Positions 1-8,116 of a DNA stretch of 64,000 bases are shown here, piece by piece. Position 1 is the stretch's first letter. Each line of letters begins with the position of its first letter. Origin of the DNA: Cognatundibacterium rugosum (lineage in GTDB: Bacteria; Pseudomonadota; Gammaproteobacteria; Burkholderiales; Burkholderiaceae_D); NCBI RefSeq assembly GCF_014284365.1, contig NZ_JACOGG010000014.1, positions 1 through 64,000 of the forward strand. The letters are read 5' to 3'. Under the pieces are notes generated by a model. It searched no databases, was not told where the DNA came from, and saw nothing but the letters and a program-made list of their open reading frames with translations. A program made the position numbers and the translations under genes.

Positions 1-38
1 AGTGCTCACATTTATTGACTGTTAATTGTTAAAGATCA
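1..38 (-). promoter_or_regulatory. rRNA operon leader with boxA-type antitermination site (16S just outside window)
   Basis: Read on the minus strand, positions 38 to 19 give TGATCTTTAACAATTAACAG. This matches the E. coli rrn boxA core TGCTCTTTAACA at 11 of 12 positions. It is followed, as in rrn leaders, by a stretch ending GTGAGCACT at the window edge (E. coli has GTGGGCACT). BoxA is the NusB/NusE (S10) loading site that makes rRNA transcription resistant to termination. With the strong promoter upstream at 119-147, this places a 16S rRNA gene immediately left of position 1, read leftwards. The 16S gene itself is not in view, so this rests on the leader alone. Confidence 0.8.
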
Positions 39-118
39 CAGAATATTGAATTCTTTTTTCTGCTTGCCTTCCGGCTTTTGCTTCGAATCGTTTTGTTCGT
101 CAGCAGCAGAGAAACGAG

Positions 119-147
119 ATTATGAAGGACTCGCTGAATCTTTGCAA
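119..147 (-). promoter_or_regulatory. Probable rRNA operon promoter
   Basis: On the minus strand a -35 box TTGCAA (147-142) and a -10 box CATAAT (124-119) are separated by 17 bases. The discriminator after the -10 is pyrimidine-rich (CTCGTTTCTC). An A/T-rich stretch at about 151-185, upstream of the -35, could act as an UP element; it reaches into the end of the enoyl-CoA hydratase gene. About 80 bases downstream is the boxA-type leader. The arrangement is that of a stable-RNA promoter. The enoyl-CoA hydratase gene ends only 28 bases before the -35. Confidence 0.7.
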
Positions 148-174
148 GCCCCTCGTTCAAATAATTTATATTGG

Positions 175-951
175 TTATTTATTTTTAAATGCAGCCGGAC
201 GTTTTTCCAGGAAGGCTTTCATACCCTCTTTCTGATCTTCCGTCCCAAAACTGGCCTGGAATAAGCGGCGTTCAAAATGCACACCTTCCGATAAGGTGGT
301 TTCATAGGCGCGGTTGACCGATTCTTTAATCATCATAATGACTGGCAGGGACATGGCCGCAATGGTATTTGCTGCAGTCAGCGCTTCTTCCAGTAACTGA
401 TCCACCGGCACGATACGGGATACCAGCCCCGCACGCTCCGCCTCTTCCGCGTCCATCATGCGCGCGGTCAGACACATATCCATTGCTTTGGATTTAGAAA
501 TAGCGCGCGGCAAACGCTGAGTGCCCCCGGCACCAGGCAAGGTACCAAGCTTGATTTCAGGCTGGCCAAATTTGGCATTATCCGCCGCAATAATAAAGTC
601 GCACATCATCGCCAGTTCGCAACCACCGCCCAGTGCATAGCCCGCCACGGCAGCAATCACTGGCTTCCGAATCTGACGTATGGTTTCCCAGTTGCGGGTA
701 ATGTAGTCTTCTTTATAGGTATCCATGAAGCTGTAATTTGCCATGGCCGCGATATCGGCACCTGCTGCAAAGGCTTTTTCACTGCCAGTGATGACGATGC
801 ATTGCACCGCCTCATTCTGATCAAAGGACTTCAGCGCCTGGCCGAGTTCATTCATCAACTGATCATTCAAAGCGTTCAGCGCCTTAGGGCGATGCAACGT
901 GATCAGGCCCACCTTTTCTTTGGTTTCAACAAGTATGCATTCGAATTCCAT
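175..951 (-). CDS. Enoyl-CoA hydratase (crotonase family)
   Basis: 258 residues, the normal length for a single-domain crotonase that hydrates trans-2-enoyl-CoA in fatty-acid or aromatic-acid beta-oxidation in the cytoplasm. The oxyanion-hole segment AAGADI is at residues 62-67 and [15 protein letters not shown] at 104-118. Both acid/base glutamates of true hydratases are present: E112 in GGGCEL and E132 in GQPEIKLG. This favours a hydratase over an isomerase or a degenerate family member. The ATG at 951 has a good ribosome site (GGAGATC) six bases upstream. The gene stands alone and points toward the rRNA operon. It resembles PaaF/FadB1-type short hydratases, but the physiological substrate cannot be told from sequence. 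Confidence 0.92.
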   Translation of the reverse strand: MEFECILVETKEKVGLITLHRPKALNALNDQLMNELGQALKSFDQNEAVQCIVITGSEKAFAAGADIAAMANYSFMDTYKEDYITRNWETIRQIRKPVIAAVAGYALGGGCELAMMCDFIIAADNAKFGQPEIKLGTLPGAGGTQRLPRAISKSKAMDMCLTARMMDAEEAERAGLVSRIVPVDQLLEEALTAANTIAAMSLPVIMMIKESVNRAYETTLSEGVHFERRLFQASFGTEDQKEGMKAFLEKRPAAFKNK

Positions 952-1091
952 GTGATCTCCTGAGTCTAGATGTAAGAAAAAATTCTTGGTAAGCGTTACT
1001 ATTTGCTCAGCATCTGCGGCAGCATGACTTCACTGCCAGACACCGAACATTCAACATACAACGATATTTTTGCGAACAGAGGACAGCTATT

Positions 1092-1238
1092 ATGTGGTTA
1101 TTGTTATTAGAGGCTGCAATTGCATTGGGCATCTTGATCTTTATCGTATGGTGGACCATGTTTTCGGGCCGTCCGCAGCGACCAATCCGGCATAAGCCAC
1201 ACACCAAACCCGAAGACACGGAGAACGGCACCAGCTAA
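1092..1238 (+). CDS. Small single-pass membrane protein, unknown function
   Basis: A 48-codon ORF with an ATG preceded by GAGGA (1078-1082). The product has a hydrophobic helix at residues 2-24 (beginning MWLLLLEAAIALGILIFIVW) and a short polar, basic and proline-rich tail (RPQRPIRHKPHTKPEDTENG). This gives a single-pass topology with a cytoplasmic or periplasmic tail. It fills the gap between the divergent enoyl-CoA hydratase gene and the convergent apaG gene, ending 13 bases before the apaG stop. The clean membrane-helix plus charged-tail pattern and the ribosome site support a real gene. I do not recognise a family. Confidence 0.6.
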   Translation: MWLLLLEAAIALGILIFIVWWTMFSGRPQRPIRHKPHTKPEDTENGTS

Positions 1239-1250
1239 CTTTATGCCTGC

Positions 1251-1625
1251 TCAATGCAAGGTTCGCGGTAAAGACAAGACAAATTCCGGAATCTCCACTT
1301 CAAAACGGGTAGCGTCTTCTGCCACACAGAAGTAGTACCCCTTCATACTGCCCTGCGGCGTTTTCAAGATACAGCCACTGGTGTACTCAAAGCTTTGCCC
1401 CGGCGGCAGGAAAGGCTGATGGCCGACTACGCCCAACCCCTTGACCTCTTCAATATGATTATTCGCATCATTAATAATCCAGTGACGCGATATCACTTGT
1501 GCTGCCACTTCGCCGCTATTCGTAATGCTGATGGTATAAGCGAACACAAAATGGGACTTATCCGGTTCGGATTGCTCTTCTATATATTGCGTCACCACGG
1601 AGACGCGCATCTGGTAAGCAGACAT
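1251..1625 (-). CDS. apaG: ApaG domain protein (DUF525)
   Basis: 124 residues, full length for ApaG (CorD), a small immunoglobulin-like beta-sandwich protein. Family features visible are the N-terminal strand VSVVTQYIEEQSEPDKSHFV, the segment RHWIINDANN (47-56), the glycine-rich loop GLGVVGHQPFLPPGQSFEYTSG (63-84) and the conserved MKGYYFC (94-100). ApaG is linked genetically to cobalt/magnesium resistance and Ap4A metabolism in enterics, but its biochemical role is unsettled. The ATG at 1625 has AAGG nearby. It is divergent from rpe, 194 bases away. Confidence 0.9.
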   Translation of the reverse strand: MSAYQMRVSVVTQYIEEQSEPDKSHFVFAYTISITNSGEVAAQVISRHWIINDANNHIEEVKGLGVVGHQPFLPPGQSFEYTSGCILKTPQGSMKGYYFCVAEDATRFEVEIPEFVLSLPRTLH

Positions 1626-1660
1626 ATGGACCTTTTCTGGCTTGTAATAACTTGCACATA

Positions 1661-1687
1661 CTCTTAGGACTTACGCAAAATAGTCCC
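1661..1687. repeat. Possible insertion-sequence end remnant
   Basis: The stretch CTCTTAGGACTTACGCAAAA resembles the kind of terminal repeat seen on some IS elements. It also contains a short dyad GGACT/AGTCC (1667-1671 and 1682-1686). No opposite end and no transposase is visible nearby. A similar 19-base string with 17 identities lies across the minC start (41785-41803). It may be a solo relic or chance. Confidence 0.25.
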
Positions 1688-1819
1688 AGCAAGGCTGAAC
1701 TACCCTTTGGTGCTTTTCAAACTGACATTGTGCCAGAGCTTAGACGGTTTAGTAGGATTCGACGATAAAGAGCATGGTTGCGGAGTAAAATACCGCATCT
1801 TTTTTTGCCGGACCACATC

Positions 1820-2488
1820 ATGACTACCTATCGTATTGCTCCCAGTATTTTATCCGCTGACTTCGCCCGCCTCGGCGAGGAAGTCAGAAACGTCGTTGCG
1901 GCCGGTGCCGACATGATCCATTTTGACGTGATGGATAACCATTACGTGCCTAACCTGACGATAGGCCCACTGGTCTGCGAAGCGATACGCCCGCATGTGC
2001 AGGTGCCGATTGATGTGCATCTGATGGTCAAGCCGGTAGACCGCATCATTCCTGACTTCGCCAAGGCTGGCGCAAACCTGATCAGCTTTCATCCTGAAGG
2101 CTCTGAACACATAGACCGCAGCCTGCAATTGATACGCGATCATGGCTGCAAGGCAGGTCTGGTGCTGAATCCTGCAACACCGCTGCATGTGCTGGAACAT
2201 GTAATGGATAAGCTGGATCTGATCTTGCTGATGTCAGTGAATCCCGGCTTTGGCGGTCAGTCTTTCATCCCGCACACGCTGAAGAAAATCACCGCCGTGC
2301 GTAAGATGATCGATGAATCTGGCCGCGACATCCTGCTGCAAGTCGATGGCGGGGTCAAAATTGACAATATCCGTGAAATCGCAGCAGCAGGCGCGGATAC
2401 CTTTGTGGCCGGATCCGCCATCTTTGGCAAGCCGGATTACAAGGCCGTCATTGATGCGATGCGTAGCGAGCTGGCTCAGGTCGCATAA
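1820..2488 (+). CDS. rpe: Ribulose-phosphate 3-epimerase
   Basis: 222 residues from the ATG at 1820. The reading frame stays open upstream to a TTG at 1778, but the family starts at [10 protein letters not shown], so the ATG is chosen. The enzyme interconverts D-ribulose 5-phosphate and D-xylulose 5-phosphate in the pentose phosphate pathway as a metal-dependent TIM barrel. Visible motifs are PSILSADF (8-15), metal-binding HFDVMD (34-39), DVHLMV, the phosphate-binding [18 protein letters not shown] with the second catalytic Asp, and GSAIF near the C terminus. It is followed by gph and the trp genes, a common Burkholderiales arrangement. Confidence 0.96.
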   Translation: MTTYRIAPSILSADFARLGEEVRNVVAAGADMIHFDVMDNHYVPNLTIGPLVCEAIRPHVQVPIDVHLMVKPVDRIIPDFAKAGANLISFHPEGSEHIDRSLQLIRDHGCKAGLVLNPATPLHVLEHVMDKLDLILLMSVNPGFGGQSFIPHTLKKITAVRKMIDESGRDILLQVDGGVKIDNIREIAAAGADTFVAGSAIFGKPDYKAVIDAMRSELAQVA

Positions 2489-2521
2489 ACTCGCGCAATA
2501 CCAAGGCGACATTGACATTAA

Positions 2522-2569
2522 CTGCATACCCATGCAGATCGTGCTGGCTGGGCTGTGAACTGCCCAGCC
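2522..2569 (+). other. Two tandem hairpins between rpe and gph
   Basis: CTGCAT-accc-ATGCAG (2522-2537) is followed by an 8-bp perfect stem GGCTGGGC / GCCCAGCC (2546-2553 and 2562-2569) with an 8-base loop. No U-run follows, so this is not a classical intrinsic terminator. It may stabilise or process the rpe-gph message. Confidence 0.4.
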
Positions 2570-2612
2570 CGGTCATCCGCTTTTCCCTCTGCATATTGAA
2601 GCATTATTGACT

Positions 2613-3296
2613 ATGTTTACTGATATCCGTGCCGTGATTATTGACCTGGATGGCACCATGGTAGATACCGCACCAGACTTTTTGCTGGCGGTGAACCGTA
2701 TGCGCGAGGATTTAGGGCTGAGCGCAATTACACTGGCCGAGATCAAACGCATGGTCGGCAAAGGCTCTGAACACCTGATCCGTCAGGTGCTGGCTACAGA
2801 CTTCGATGAGGCTGGTGTGCAGCAGCACTTCGATGTGGCGCTGGCTGGCTATCAGCATCACTATGCGCAAATCAATGGCCTGCACAGTGAACTGTATCCC
2901 GATGTGATGAACGGCTTGCAAGCTATGCAGGCGCTGGGTTTAAAGCTTGCATGCGTGACCAACAAACCGCTCGTATTTGCTCAGGTTCTGCTGCAAATGA
3001 AAGGACTGGCACCGTATTTCTCCCTGACTTACGGCGGTGACTCTTTTGCCCACAAAAAACCGCATCCTTTGCCGCTGCTATCGGTCTGCCAGCAGTTCGG
3101 GCTGCCACCGGCGCAGGTGCTGGCGATTGGCGACTCCAGCAATGATGCGATCGCTGCGCGTGCGGCGGGTTGCCCGGTACTGACCGTGCCGTATGGTTAC
3201 AACCACGGCGAACCTGTACAAAATATTCAAAGTGATGGTATAGTCGAAACCCTGTTATCAGCAGCAAAACTGCTGACGACACCAACAACCACTTAA
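2613..3296 (+). CDS. gph: Phosphoglycolate phosphatase (HAD superfamily)
   Basis: 227 residues from the ATG at 2613; a TTG two codons upstream is also in frame. HAD motif I is DLDGT (11-15) with the nucleophile D11 and acid/base D13. Motif II is the Thr in CVTNKP, the motif III lysine lies in AHKKPHP, and motif IV is GDSSND. A helical cap lies between motifs I and II. It dephosphorylates 2-phosphoglycolate, a product of DNA repair and oxygenase side reactions. The position between rpe and trpE is conserved in many betaproteobacteria, which supports Gph over other HAD phosphatases. Confidence 0.92.
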   Translation: MFTDIRAVIIDLDGTMVDTAPDFLLAVNRMREDLGLSAITLAEIKRMVGKGSEHLIRQVLATDFDEAGVQQHFDVALAGYQHHYAQINGLHSELYPDVMNGLQAMQALGLKLACVTNKPLVFAQVLLQMKGLAPYFSLTYGGDSFAHKKPHPLPLLSVCQQFGLPPAQVLAIGDSSNDAIAARAAGCPVLTVPYGYNHGEPVQNIQSDGIVETLLSAAKLLTTPTTT

Positions 3297-3317
3297 AAAT
3301 CATCATTCCAATCACGA

Positions 3318-3398
3318 ATGTTTCCTGATAACAAACGTCCATTCATGACACCAGGTGCCTTTGAGGCCTGGCTATGGCGACGCTGGCAATTCTGTTAA
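3318..3398 (+). CDS. Putative tryptophan leader peptide (attenuator)
   Basis: A 26-codon ORF (ATG 3318, or 17 codons from the in-frame ATG 3345) ending in TAA at 3396-3398, 142 bases before trpE. Near its end it encodes W-L-W-R-R-W: three TGG codons within six. Three tryptophans in a 17-26 residue ORF directly upstream of trpE is the signature of a transcription-attenuation leader, where ribosome stalling at Trp codons switches RNA folding. Neither ATG has a strong Shine-Dalgarno site. The position, the codon clustering and the stop followed by alternative stems (see 3381-3453) support the call. Attenuation by a leader peptide is well established in enterics; its presence here is inferred. 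Confidence 0.65.
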   Translation: MFPDNKRPFMTPGAFEAWLWRRWQFC

Positions 3399-3453
3399 TC
3401 CACTGAATGCCGCGAGTGGCTGTGCACATCCTCCGCACATCTTCTTGTTTGTT
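3381..3453 (+). promoter_or_regulatory. Candidate trp attenuator stems
   Basis: CGCTGGCA (3381-3388), which overlaps the last Trp codon of the leader ORF, can pair with TGCCGCG (3408-3414) with one bulged base. This pairing is incompatible with CCACT (3400-3404) pairing with AGTGG (3415-3419). Downstream, TGTGC (3421-3425) can pair with GCACA (3435-3439), followed by the U-rich CUUCUUGUUUGUU. The last stem is short (5 bp), so I regard the terminator assignment as tentative. The overall logic of mutually exclusive stems after a Trp-rich ORF fits an attenuator. Confidence 0.4.
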
Positions 3454-3540
3454 ATATCAATCTGTTTTTATCCGTCCACACATCCCATGTGTCTCGCTAT
3501 GGTCGCCTATGGCGCTGCTGCGGGCGGCTGAGAGAAAACC

Positions 3541-5037
3541 ATGACCGAACTCGAATTCAAATCGCTGGCCGCGCAAGGCTACAACCGTATTCCAATGATT
3601 GCGGAAGCATTCGCTGATCTGGAAACCCCGCTCACGCTGTATCTGAAACTGGCACAAAGCCAGCAAGCCGGTAAAAATACCTTTTTGCTGGAATCGGTGA
3701 TGGGGGGGGAGCGCTTCGGACGCTATTCCTTCATCGGCCTGCCAGCCACCACCCTGGTACGCAGCTTTGGTGAAAAAATCGAAGTAGTGCAACACGGTAA
3801 AGTAGTCGAAACCCATCAGCAAAATCCCCTAAGCTTTATTGCCGAATTCCAAAGCCGTTTCAAAGTCGCGACCCGCCCCGGCCTGCCACGTTTTTGCGGT
3901 GGTCTGGCCGGTTATTTTGGCTATGACGCAGTACGCCATGTAGAAAAACGTCTGGCAGGAAAAGCGCCGAAAGATGATCTGGGCCTGCCGGAAATTCAGT
4001 TACTGCTGACCGAAGAACTGGCCGTAATCGATAATGTATCCGGCAAGCTGTATCTGATCGTGTACGCCGACACCGGTCAACCGGAAGCCTGGTCCAAAGC
4101 GCGCCAGCGCCTGAAAGATTTGCGTGCCATGTTAAGACGCAGCGTGGATGCGCCAGTGACATCGGCGTCGGTACGTACCGATTCCATCCGCGACTTTGCC
4201 AAAGAAGATTATTTAAAAGCAGTAGAAAAAGCCAAGGAATACATCATGGCCGGCGACCTGATGCAAGTGCAGGTCGGGCAGCGTATTAAGAAACCCTATG
4301 TGGATTCCCCGCTGTCGCTGTACCGTGCCTTGCGCTCGCTGAATCCTTCGCCCTATATGTATTTCTATAATTTTGGCGACATGCAGATCATCGGTGCTTC
4401 ACCGGAAATTCTGGTGCGCAATGAAACCCTGAATGATGGTCGGAAAAAAGTCACCATCCGCCCGCTGGCAGGCACCCGTCCACGCGGTGCCACACCGGAA
4501 CGCGATGCAGAACTGGCCACCGAGCTGCTGGCCGATCCTAAAGAAATCGCTGAACACGTGATGCTGATTGACCTGGCGCGCAATGACATCGGTCGTATTG
4601 CGCAAACCGGCACAGTTAAAGTGACCGACCAGATGGTGATCGAAAAATACTCCCACGTACAGCACATCGTCTCGAATGTAGAAGGTCTGCTGCAACCGGA
4701 ACTCAGCAACCTCGATGTACTGAAAGCGACCTTCCCGGCTGGCACCTTGTCCGGTGCGCCTAAAGTCAGGGCGATGGAACTGATCGATGAACTGGAACCG
4801 GTCAAACGCGGCATCTATGGCGGCGCCTGCGGCTACCTGTCGTTTGGCGGTGAAATGGATCTGGCTATCGCGATACGTACTGGTGTGCTGAAAGACGGCA
4901 TGCTGTATGTGCAGGCAGCAGCCGGCGTAGTCGCGGACTCGGTACCGGAACTGGAATGGCAGGAAACCGAAAACAAAGCACGCGCTGTATTACGCGCCGC
5001 AGAACAAGTTCAAGACGGATTGGATGGGGACATCTGA
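3541..5037 (+). CDS. trpE: Anthranilate synthase component I
   Basis: 498 residues, full length. With TrpG it converts chorismate and glutamine to anthranilate, the first committed step of tryptophan synthesis. The N-terminal domain contains LLES (49-52), the serine-containing Trp feedback site, followed by GRYSFIG. The chorismate-binding domain shows IRPLAGTRPRG, DPKEIAEHVMLIDLARND, GTLSGAPKVRAMELI and YGGACGYLSFGG, all conserved. The ATG at 3541 opens the gene 142 bases after the Trp-rich leader ORF. Its last 14 bases overlap the following GxxExxY gene, which separates it from trpG. Expression is probably controlled by attenuation. Confidence 0.97.
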   Translation: MTELEFKSLAAQGYNRIPMIAEAFADLETPLTLYLKLAQSQQAGKNTFLLESVMGGERFGRYSFIGLPATTLVRSFGEKIEVVQHGKVVETHQQNPLSFIAEFQSRFKVATRPGLPRFCGGLAGYFGYDAVRHVEKRLAGKAPKDDLGLPEIQLLLTEELAVIDNVSGKLYLIVYADTGQPEAWSKARQRLKDLRAMLRRSVDAPVTSASVRTDSIRDFAKEDYLKAVEKAKEYIMAGDLMQVQVGQRIKKPYVDSPLSLYRALRSLNPSPYMYFYNFGDMQIIGASPEILVRNETLNDGRKKVTIRPLAGTRPRGATPERDAELATELLADPKEIAEHVMLIDLARNDIGRIAQTGTVKVTDQMVIEKYSHVQHIVSNVEGLLQPELSNLDVLKATFPAGTLSGAPKVRAMELIDELEPVKRGIYGGACGYLSFGGEMDLAIAIRTGVLKDGMLYVQAAAGVVADSVPELEWQETENKARAVLRAAEQVQDGLDGDI

Positions 5038-5449
5038 ATTGGAAACTGGCAAAAGCGCTCAACACCGAGACACTGAGAGACTCAGAGATACGCTGAGTGA
5101 ACAAGTCATCGGTGCTGCGATTGAGGTACATCGCACACTGGGCGCGGGCTTGCTGGAATCTGCATATGAAAAATGCCTTTGCCACGAGCTGTCTTTACGA
5201 GGGCTGCGGTTTGCAAGACAAATTGCTTTAGATATTGATTACAAAGGTGTACGGGTAGAAGCCGCATACAGACTGGATCTGGTGATTGAAGGTAGCCTTA
5301 TTCTGGAACTAAAAGCGGTAGACAAAATAATGCCAGTACATCATGCACAAATGCTGACTTATCTGAGACTGTCGGGGATAAGGACTGGATTACTGATCAA
5401 CTTTATGGTGCCGGTTTTAAAAGATGGCATTAAGCGATTTTCTCTGTAA
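5024..5449 (+). CDS. GxxExxY family protein (PD-(D/E)XK-like)
   Basis: 141 residues. The signature G-L-L-E-S-A-Y follows IGAAIEVHRTLGAG at about residues 29-42. Further on, YRLDLVIEG and LILELKAVDKI give the D...ExK pattern of the PD-(D/E)XK nuclease fold. GxxExxY proteins are common, often chromosomal and of unknown role; some copies sit in small sequence cassettes bounded by similar inverted repeats. Here the first ~20 residues are encoded by the left inverted repeat (AQHRDTERLRD), so the N terminus looks like read-through of the cassette end. The ATG at 5024 overlaps trpE by 14 bases; TTG 5039 is an alternative. Nothing suggests a role in tryptophan synthesis. Confidence 0.85.
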   Translation: MGTSELETGKSAQHRDTERLRDTLSEQVIGAAIEVHRTLGAGLLESAYEKCLCHELSLRGLRFARQIALDIDYKGVRVEAAYRLDLVIEGSLILELKAVDKIMPVHHAQMLTYLRLSGIRTGLLINFMVPVLKDGIKRFSL

Positions 5450-5479
5450 TCCTCTGCTGTGCTCTGCGTCTCGGTGTTA
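5060..5479. mobile_element. Inverted-repeat-bounded GxxExxY cassette
   Basis: The left end (5061-5078) reads AACACCGAGACACTGAGA. The right end (5461-5478), reverse-complemented, reads AACACCGAGACGCAGAGC. The first 11 bases are identical, with three mismatches in the next seven. An outer 8-base inverted pair CTCAACAC (5058-5065) / GTGTTGAG (5495-5502) is also present. The cassette of about 420 bases carries only the GxxExxY gene and no transposase. It lies between trpE and trpG, which are adjacent in most relatives. I see no clear target duplication. A non-autonomous, possibly mobilised unit is the simplest reading. Confidence 0.55.
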
Positions 5480-5513
5480 AGAGACTTTAATTTTGTGTTG
5501 AGAGGTTTTAATT

Positions 5514-6086
5514 ATGTTACTGATGATCGACAACTACGATTCATTTACTTACAACCTGGTGCAGTATTTTGCTGAGCTGGGTGAAGATGTGCGTACTTAT
5601 CGCAATGATGAAATCACGCTGGAGCAGATAGCAGAACTGCAGCCGGATCATATCTGCATTTCACCTGGCCCCTGCACACCAGCCGAGGCGGGGATTTCGA
5701 TTCCTGTCATTCATCGCTTTGCCGGACACATCCCAATTCTGGGTGTCTGCCTCGGGCATCAAAGCATAGGTGCAGCCTTTGGCGGCAATATCATCCGCGC
5801 CAAGCAAGTCATGCATGGCAAGACCTCGGTGATTGCCCATACCGGTGTTGGTGTGTTCAAAGATTTACCCAGCCCTTACACCATCATTCGCTATCACTCG
5901 CTCGCGATAGAGCGCGCGTCTTTGCCGGATTGCCTGGAAGTGACGGCATGGACCGATGACGGAGAAATCATGGGGGTCAGACACAAGGAATTTAATTTGC
6001 AGGGTGTGCAGTTTCATCCCGAATCCATCTTGTCTGAACATGGCCACGCCTTGCTGAAAAACTTTTTGACTGGAACTGCATCATGA
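5514..6086 (+). CDS. trpG: Anthranilate synthase component II (glutamine amidotransferase)
   Basis: 190 residues, a class I glutamine amidotransferase. It starts [19 protein letters not shown]. The catalytic triad is visible: Cys in [11 protein letters not shown] (about residue 79), with His and Glu in VQFHPESIL near the C terminus. It supplies ammonia to TrpE, and in many bacteria without a separate pabA the same protein also serves PabB. A ribosome site AGAGG (5501-5505) precedes the ATG. It overlaps trpD by four bases (ATGA at 6083-6086), indicating translational coupling. Confidence 0.95.
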   Translation: MLLMIDNYDSFTYNLVQYFAELGEDVRTYRNDEITLEQIAELQPDHICISPGPCTPAEAGISIPVIHRFAGHIPILGVCLGHQSIGAAFGGNIIRAKQVMHGKTSVIAHTGVGVFKDLPSPYTIIRYHSLAIERASLPDCLEVTAWTDDGEIMGVRHKEFNLQGVQFHPESILSEHGHALLKNFLTGTAS

Positions 6087-7114
6087 CCATCACCCAACAG
6101 GAAGCACTGACACGCCTGATCGAACACCGTGAAATTTTTCACGATGAAATGCTGTATTTATTTCGCAAGCTGATGGGTGGCGAACTGTCGCCGGTGATGA
6201 TCACTGCGCTGACCATGGGGCTGCGTGTGAAAAAAGAAAGCATAGGCGAAATCACGGCGGCAGCGCAGGTGATGCGCGAATTTTCGACCAAGGTACCGCT
6301 CGCGAATACCCAGAATATGATTGATATCGTGGGCACCGGCGGTGACGGTGCGCATACCTTTAATATCTCAACTGCTTCTATGTTCGTGACTGCAGCGGCT
6401 GGTGCACGGGTCGCCAAACATGGCGGACGCAGCGTGTCCTCTTCGTCTGGCAGCGCCGATGTACTGGAATCGCTAGGTGCGAATATTAATCTGACGCCGG
6501 AACAAATCGCTCAGTCGATTGCACAGACGGGCATCGGCTTTATGTTTGCGCCTAACCACCATGGCGCCATGAAGCATGCAGCACCTGTACGCAAAGAGCT
6601 GGGCGTACGCACTATTTTCAATATCCTCGGTCCGCTGACCAATCCGGCCGGAGCACCCAATATACTGATGGGCGTATTCCACCCGGATCTGGTCGGGATA
6701 CAGGTGCGTGTGCTGCAGCGTCTTGGCGCACAGCATGCACTGGTGGTGTGGGGGCGTGACAATATGGATGAAGTCTCGCTGGGTGCGCCGACCATGGTGG
6801 GTGAACTGATCAATGGTGAAATCCGCGAATACGATATCCATCCCGAAGACTTTGGCCTGCAGATGGTTTCTAACCGCAATCTGAAAGTCAATGGCGCTGC
6901 TGAGTCACGTGAAAAAATCATGGAGGTCATGCACAACGTCGATGGCCCGGCGCGCGATATCGTGGCACTCAATGCCGGTACCGCCTTATATGGCGCGGGC
7001 TTGGCAGACTCGATAGCCGATGGCGTAAAAAAAGCGCAGCAAGCCATTGCCTCCGGTGCGGCTCGCGCCAAGCTCGATCAGTTTGTGCAAGTCACCCAAC
7101 AACTCGGGAAATAA
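6083..7114 (+). CDS. trpD: Anthranilate phosphoribosyltransferase
   Basis: 343 residues, full length. It transfers the phosphoribosyl group of PRPP to anthranilate, the second step of the pathway. The PRPP/pyrophosphate loop GTGGDG is at 84-89. [18 protein letters not shown] and [11 protein letters not shown] are the other family signatures, with the metal-binding acidic pair in the region WGRDNMDE. It is a stand-alone enzyme, not fused to TrpG as in enterics. It is coupled to trpG by a 4-base overlap and separated from trpC by two bases. Confidence 0.96.
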   Translation: MTITQQEALTRLIEHREIFHDEMLYLFRKLMGGELSPVMITALTMGLRVKKESIGEITAAAQVMREFSTKVPLANTQNMIDIVGTGGDGAHTFNISTASMFVTAAAGARVAKHGGRSVSSSSGSADVLESLGANINLTPEQIAQSIAQTGIGFMFAPNHHGAMKHAAPVRKELGVRTIFNILGPLTNPAGAPNILMGVFHPDLVGIQVRVLQRLGAQHALVVWGRDNMDEVSLGAPTMVGELINGEIREYDIHPEDFGLQMVSNRNLKVNGAAESREKIMEVMHNVDGPARDIVALNAGTALYGAGLADSIADGVKKAQQAIASGAARAKLDQFVQVTQQLGK

Positions 7115-7116
7115 AT

Positions 7117-7917
7117 ATGTCAGATATTCTTCGTCAAATACTGGACGTCAAACAAGATGAAGTGGCCGCGGCACGCCGCTATCAGTCACTGATCAGCCTG
7201 CGCGATGAGGTGGAATCCGATGCTGAAAGCCGTGCTGGGATTCGCGGCTTCGAGCGCGCCATGCGCCAGAAAATCGCAGCCGGTCATGCGGCCGTGATTG
7301 CGGAAATCAAAAAAGCGTCGCCGTCCAAAGGGATATTACGTGCAGATTTTGAACCCGCTGCGATTGCGCAAAGTTATGCGCATCACGGTGCGGCTTGCCT
7401 GTCTGTGCTAACCGATGAAAATTTTTTTCAGGGTGCACCCGCCTATCTGCAACAGGCACGTGCAGCGTGCACGATACCGGCGCTGCGTAAGGATTTCATC
7501 ATCGATCACTATCAGGTGTATCAGGCGCGACAATGGGGTGCCGATTGTATTTTGCTGATCGTGGCCGCGCTGGACCATGGCCTGATGGCAGATCTGGAAG
7601 CCTGTGCGCTGGAGCTGGGCATGGACGTGCTGGTCGAAGTACATGACCGTGCAGAACTGGATATCGCACTGACACTGAAGACACCCCTGCTTGGTATTAA
7701 TAACCGCAATCTGCGCACCTTCGAGGTCACGCTGGATACTACGCTGGGGCTGCTACCTGCGATTACTGCGGATAAGCTGGTCGTGACCGAATCCGGCATA
7801 CTGAGCCGTGAAGATGTGACCCGTATGCGCGCCGCTGAGGTACATAGCTTCCTGGTCGGCGAGGCATTTATGCGTGCCGCTGAACCCGGCGCGGAATTGG
7901 AAAAACTGTTTTTTTGA
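7117..7917 (+). CDS. trpC: Indole-3-glycerol phosphate synthase
   Basis: 266 residues, a monofunctional TIM barrel not fused to TrpF. It cyclises carboxyphenylaminodeoxyribulose 5-phosphate to indole-3-glycerol phosphate. Motifs are [13 protein letters not shown] with the catalytic Lys, [24 protein letters not shown] with the second catalytic Lys, [22 protein letters not shown] and VTESGI. It is the last gene of the trp run; trpF, trpB and trpA are not in the window. A strong intrinsic terminator follows at 8051-8087. Confidence 0.96.
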   Translation: MSDILRQILDVKQDEVAAARRYQSLISLRDEVESDAESRAGIRGFERAMRQKIAAGHAAVIAEIKKASPSKGILRADFEPAAIAQSYAHHGAACLSVLTDENFFQGAPAYLQQARAACTIPALRKDFIIDHYQVYQARQWGADCILLIVAALDHGLMADLEACALELGMDVLVEVHDRAELDIALTLKTPLLGINNRNLRTFEVTLDTTLGLLPAITADKLVVTESGILSREDVTRMRAAEVHSFLVGEAFMRAAEPGAELEKLFF

Positions 7918-8050
7918 GAGATGTGCTGAGCGATCAGGCAGAGCGTCAGAAGAAAAATCTAATATAGTCTGAAGTAAAGTCTGATATTCCGTGCGGCTCA
8001 CAGCCTGTTTTTGGCTCACAACCCGCATGAATACTGGGATATCCAATAAA

Positions 8051-8087
8051 AAACCGTCTTCAGCAAGCACTGAAGACGGTTTTTTTT
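8051..8087. terminator. Bidirectional intrinsic terminator
   Basis: A perfect 13-bp stem AAACCGTCTTCAG / CTGAAGACGGTTT with a 6-base loop (8064-8069). It is followed by eight T on the plus strand and by a matching A-run on the other side. It ends trpC on the plus strand and the M61 peptidase gene on the minus strand. Confidence 0.9.
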
Positions 8088-8116
8088 ACGCAATATTCTG
8101 AGGCAGAATACGGTGC

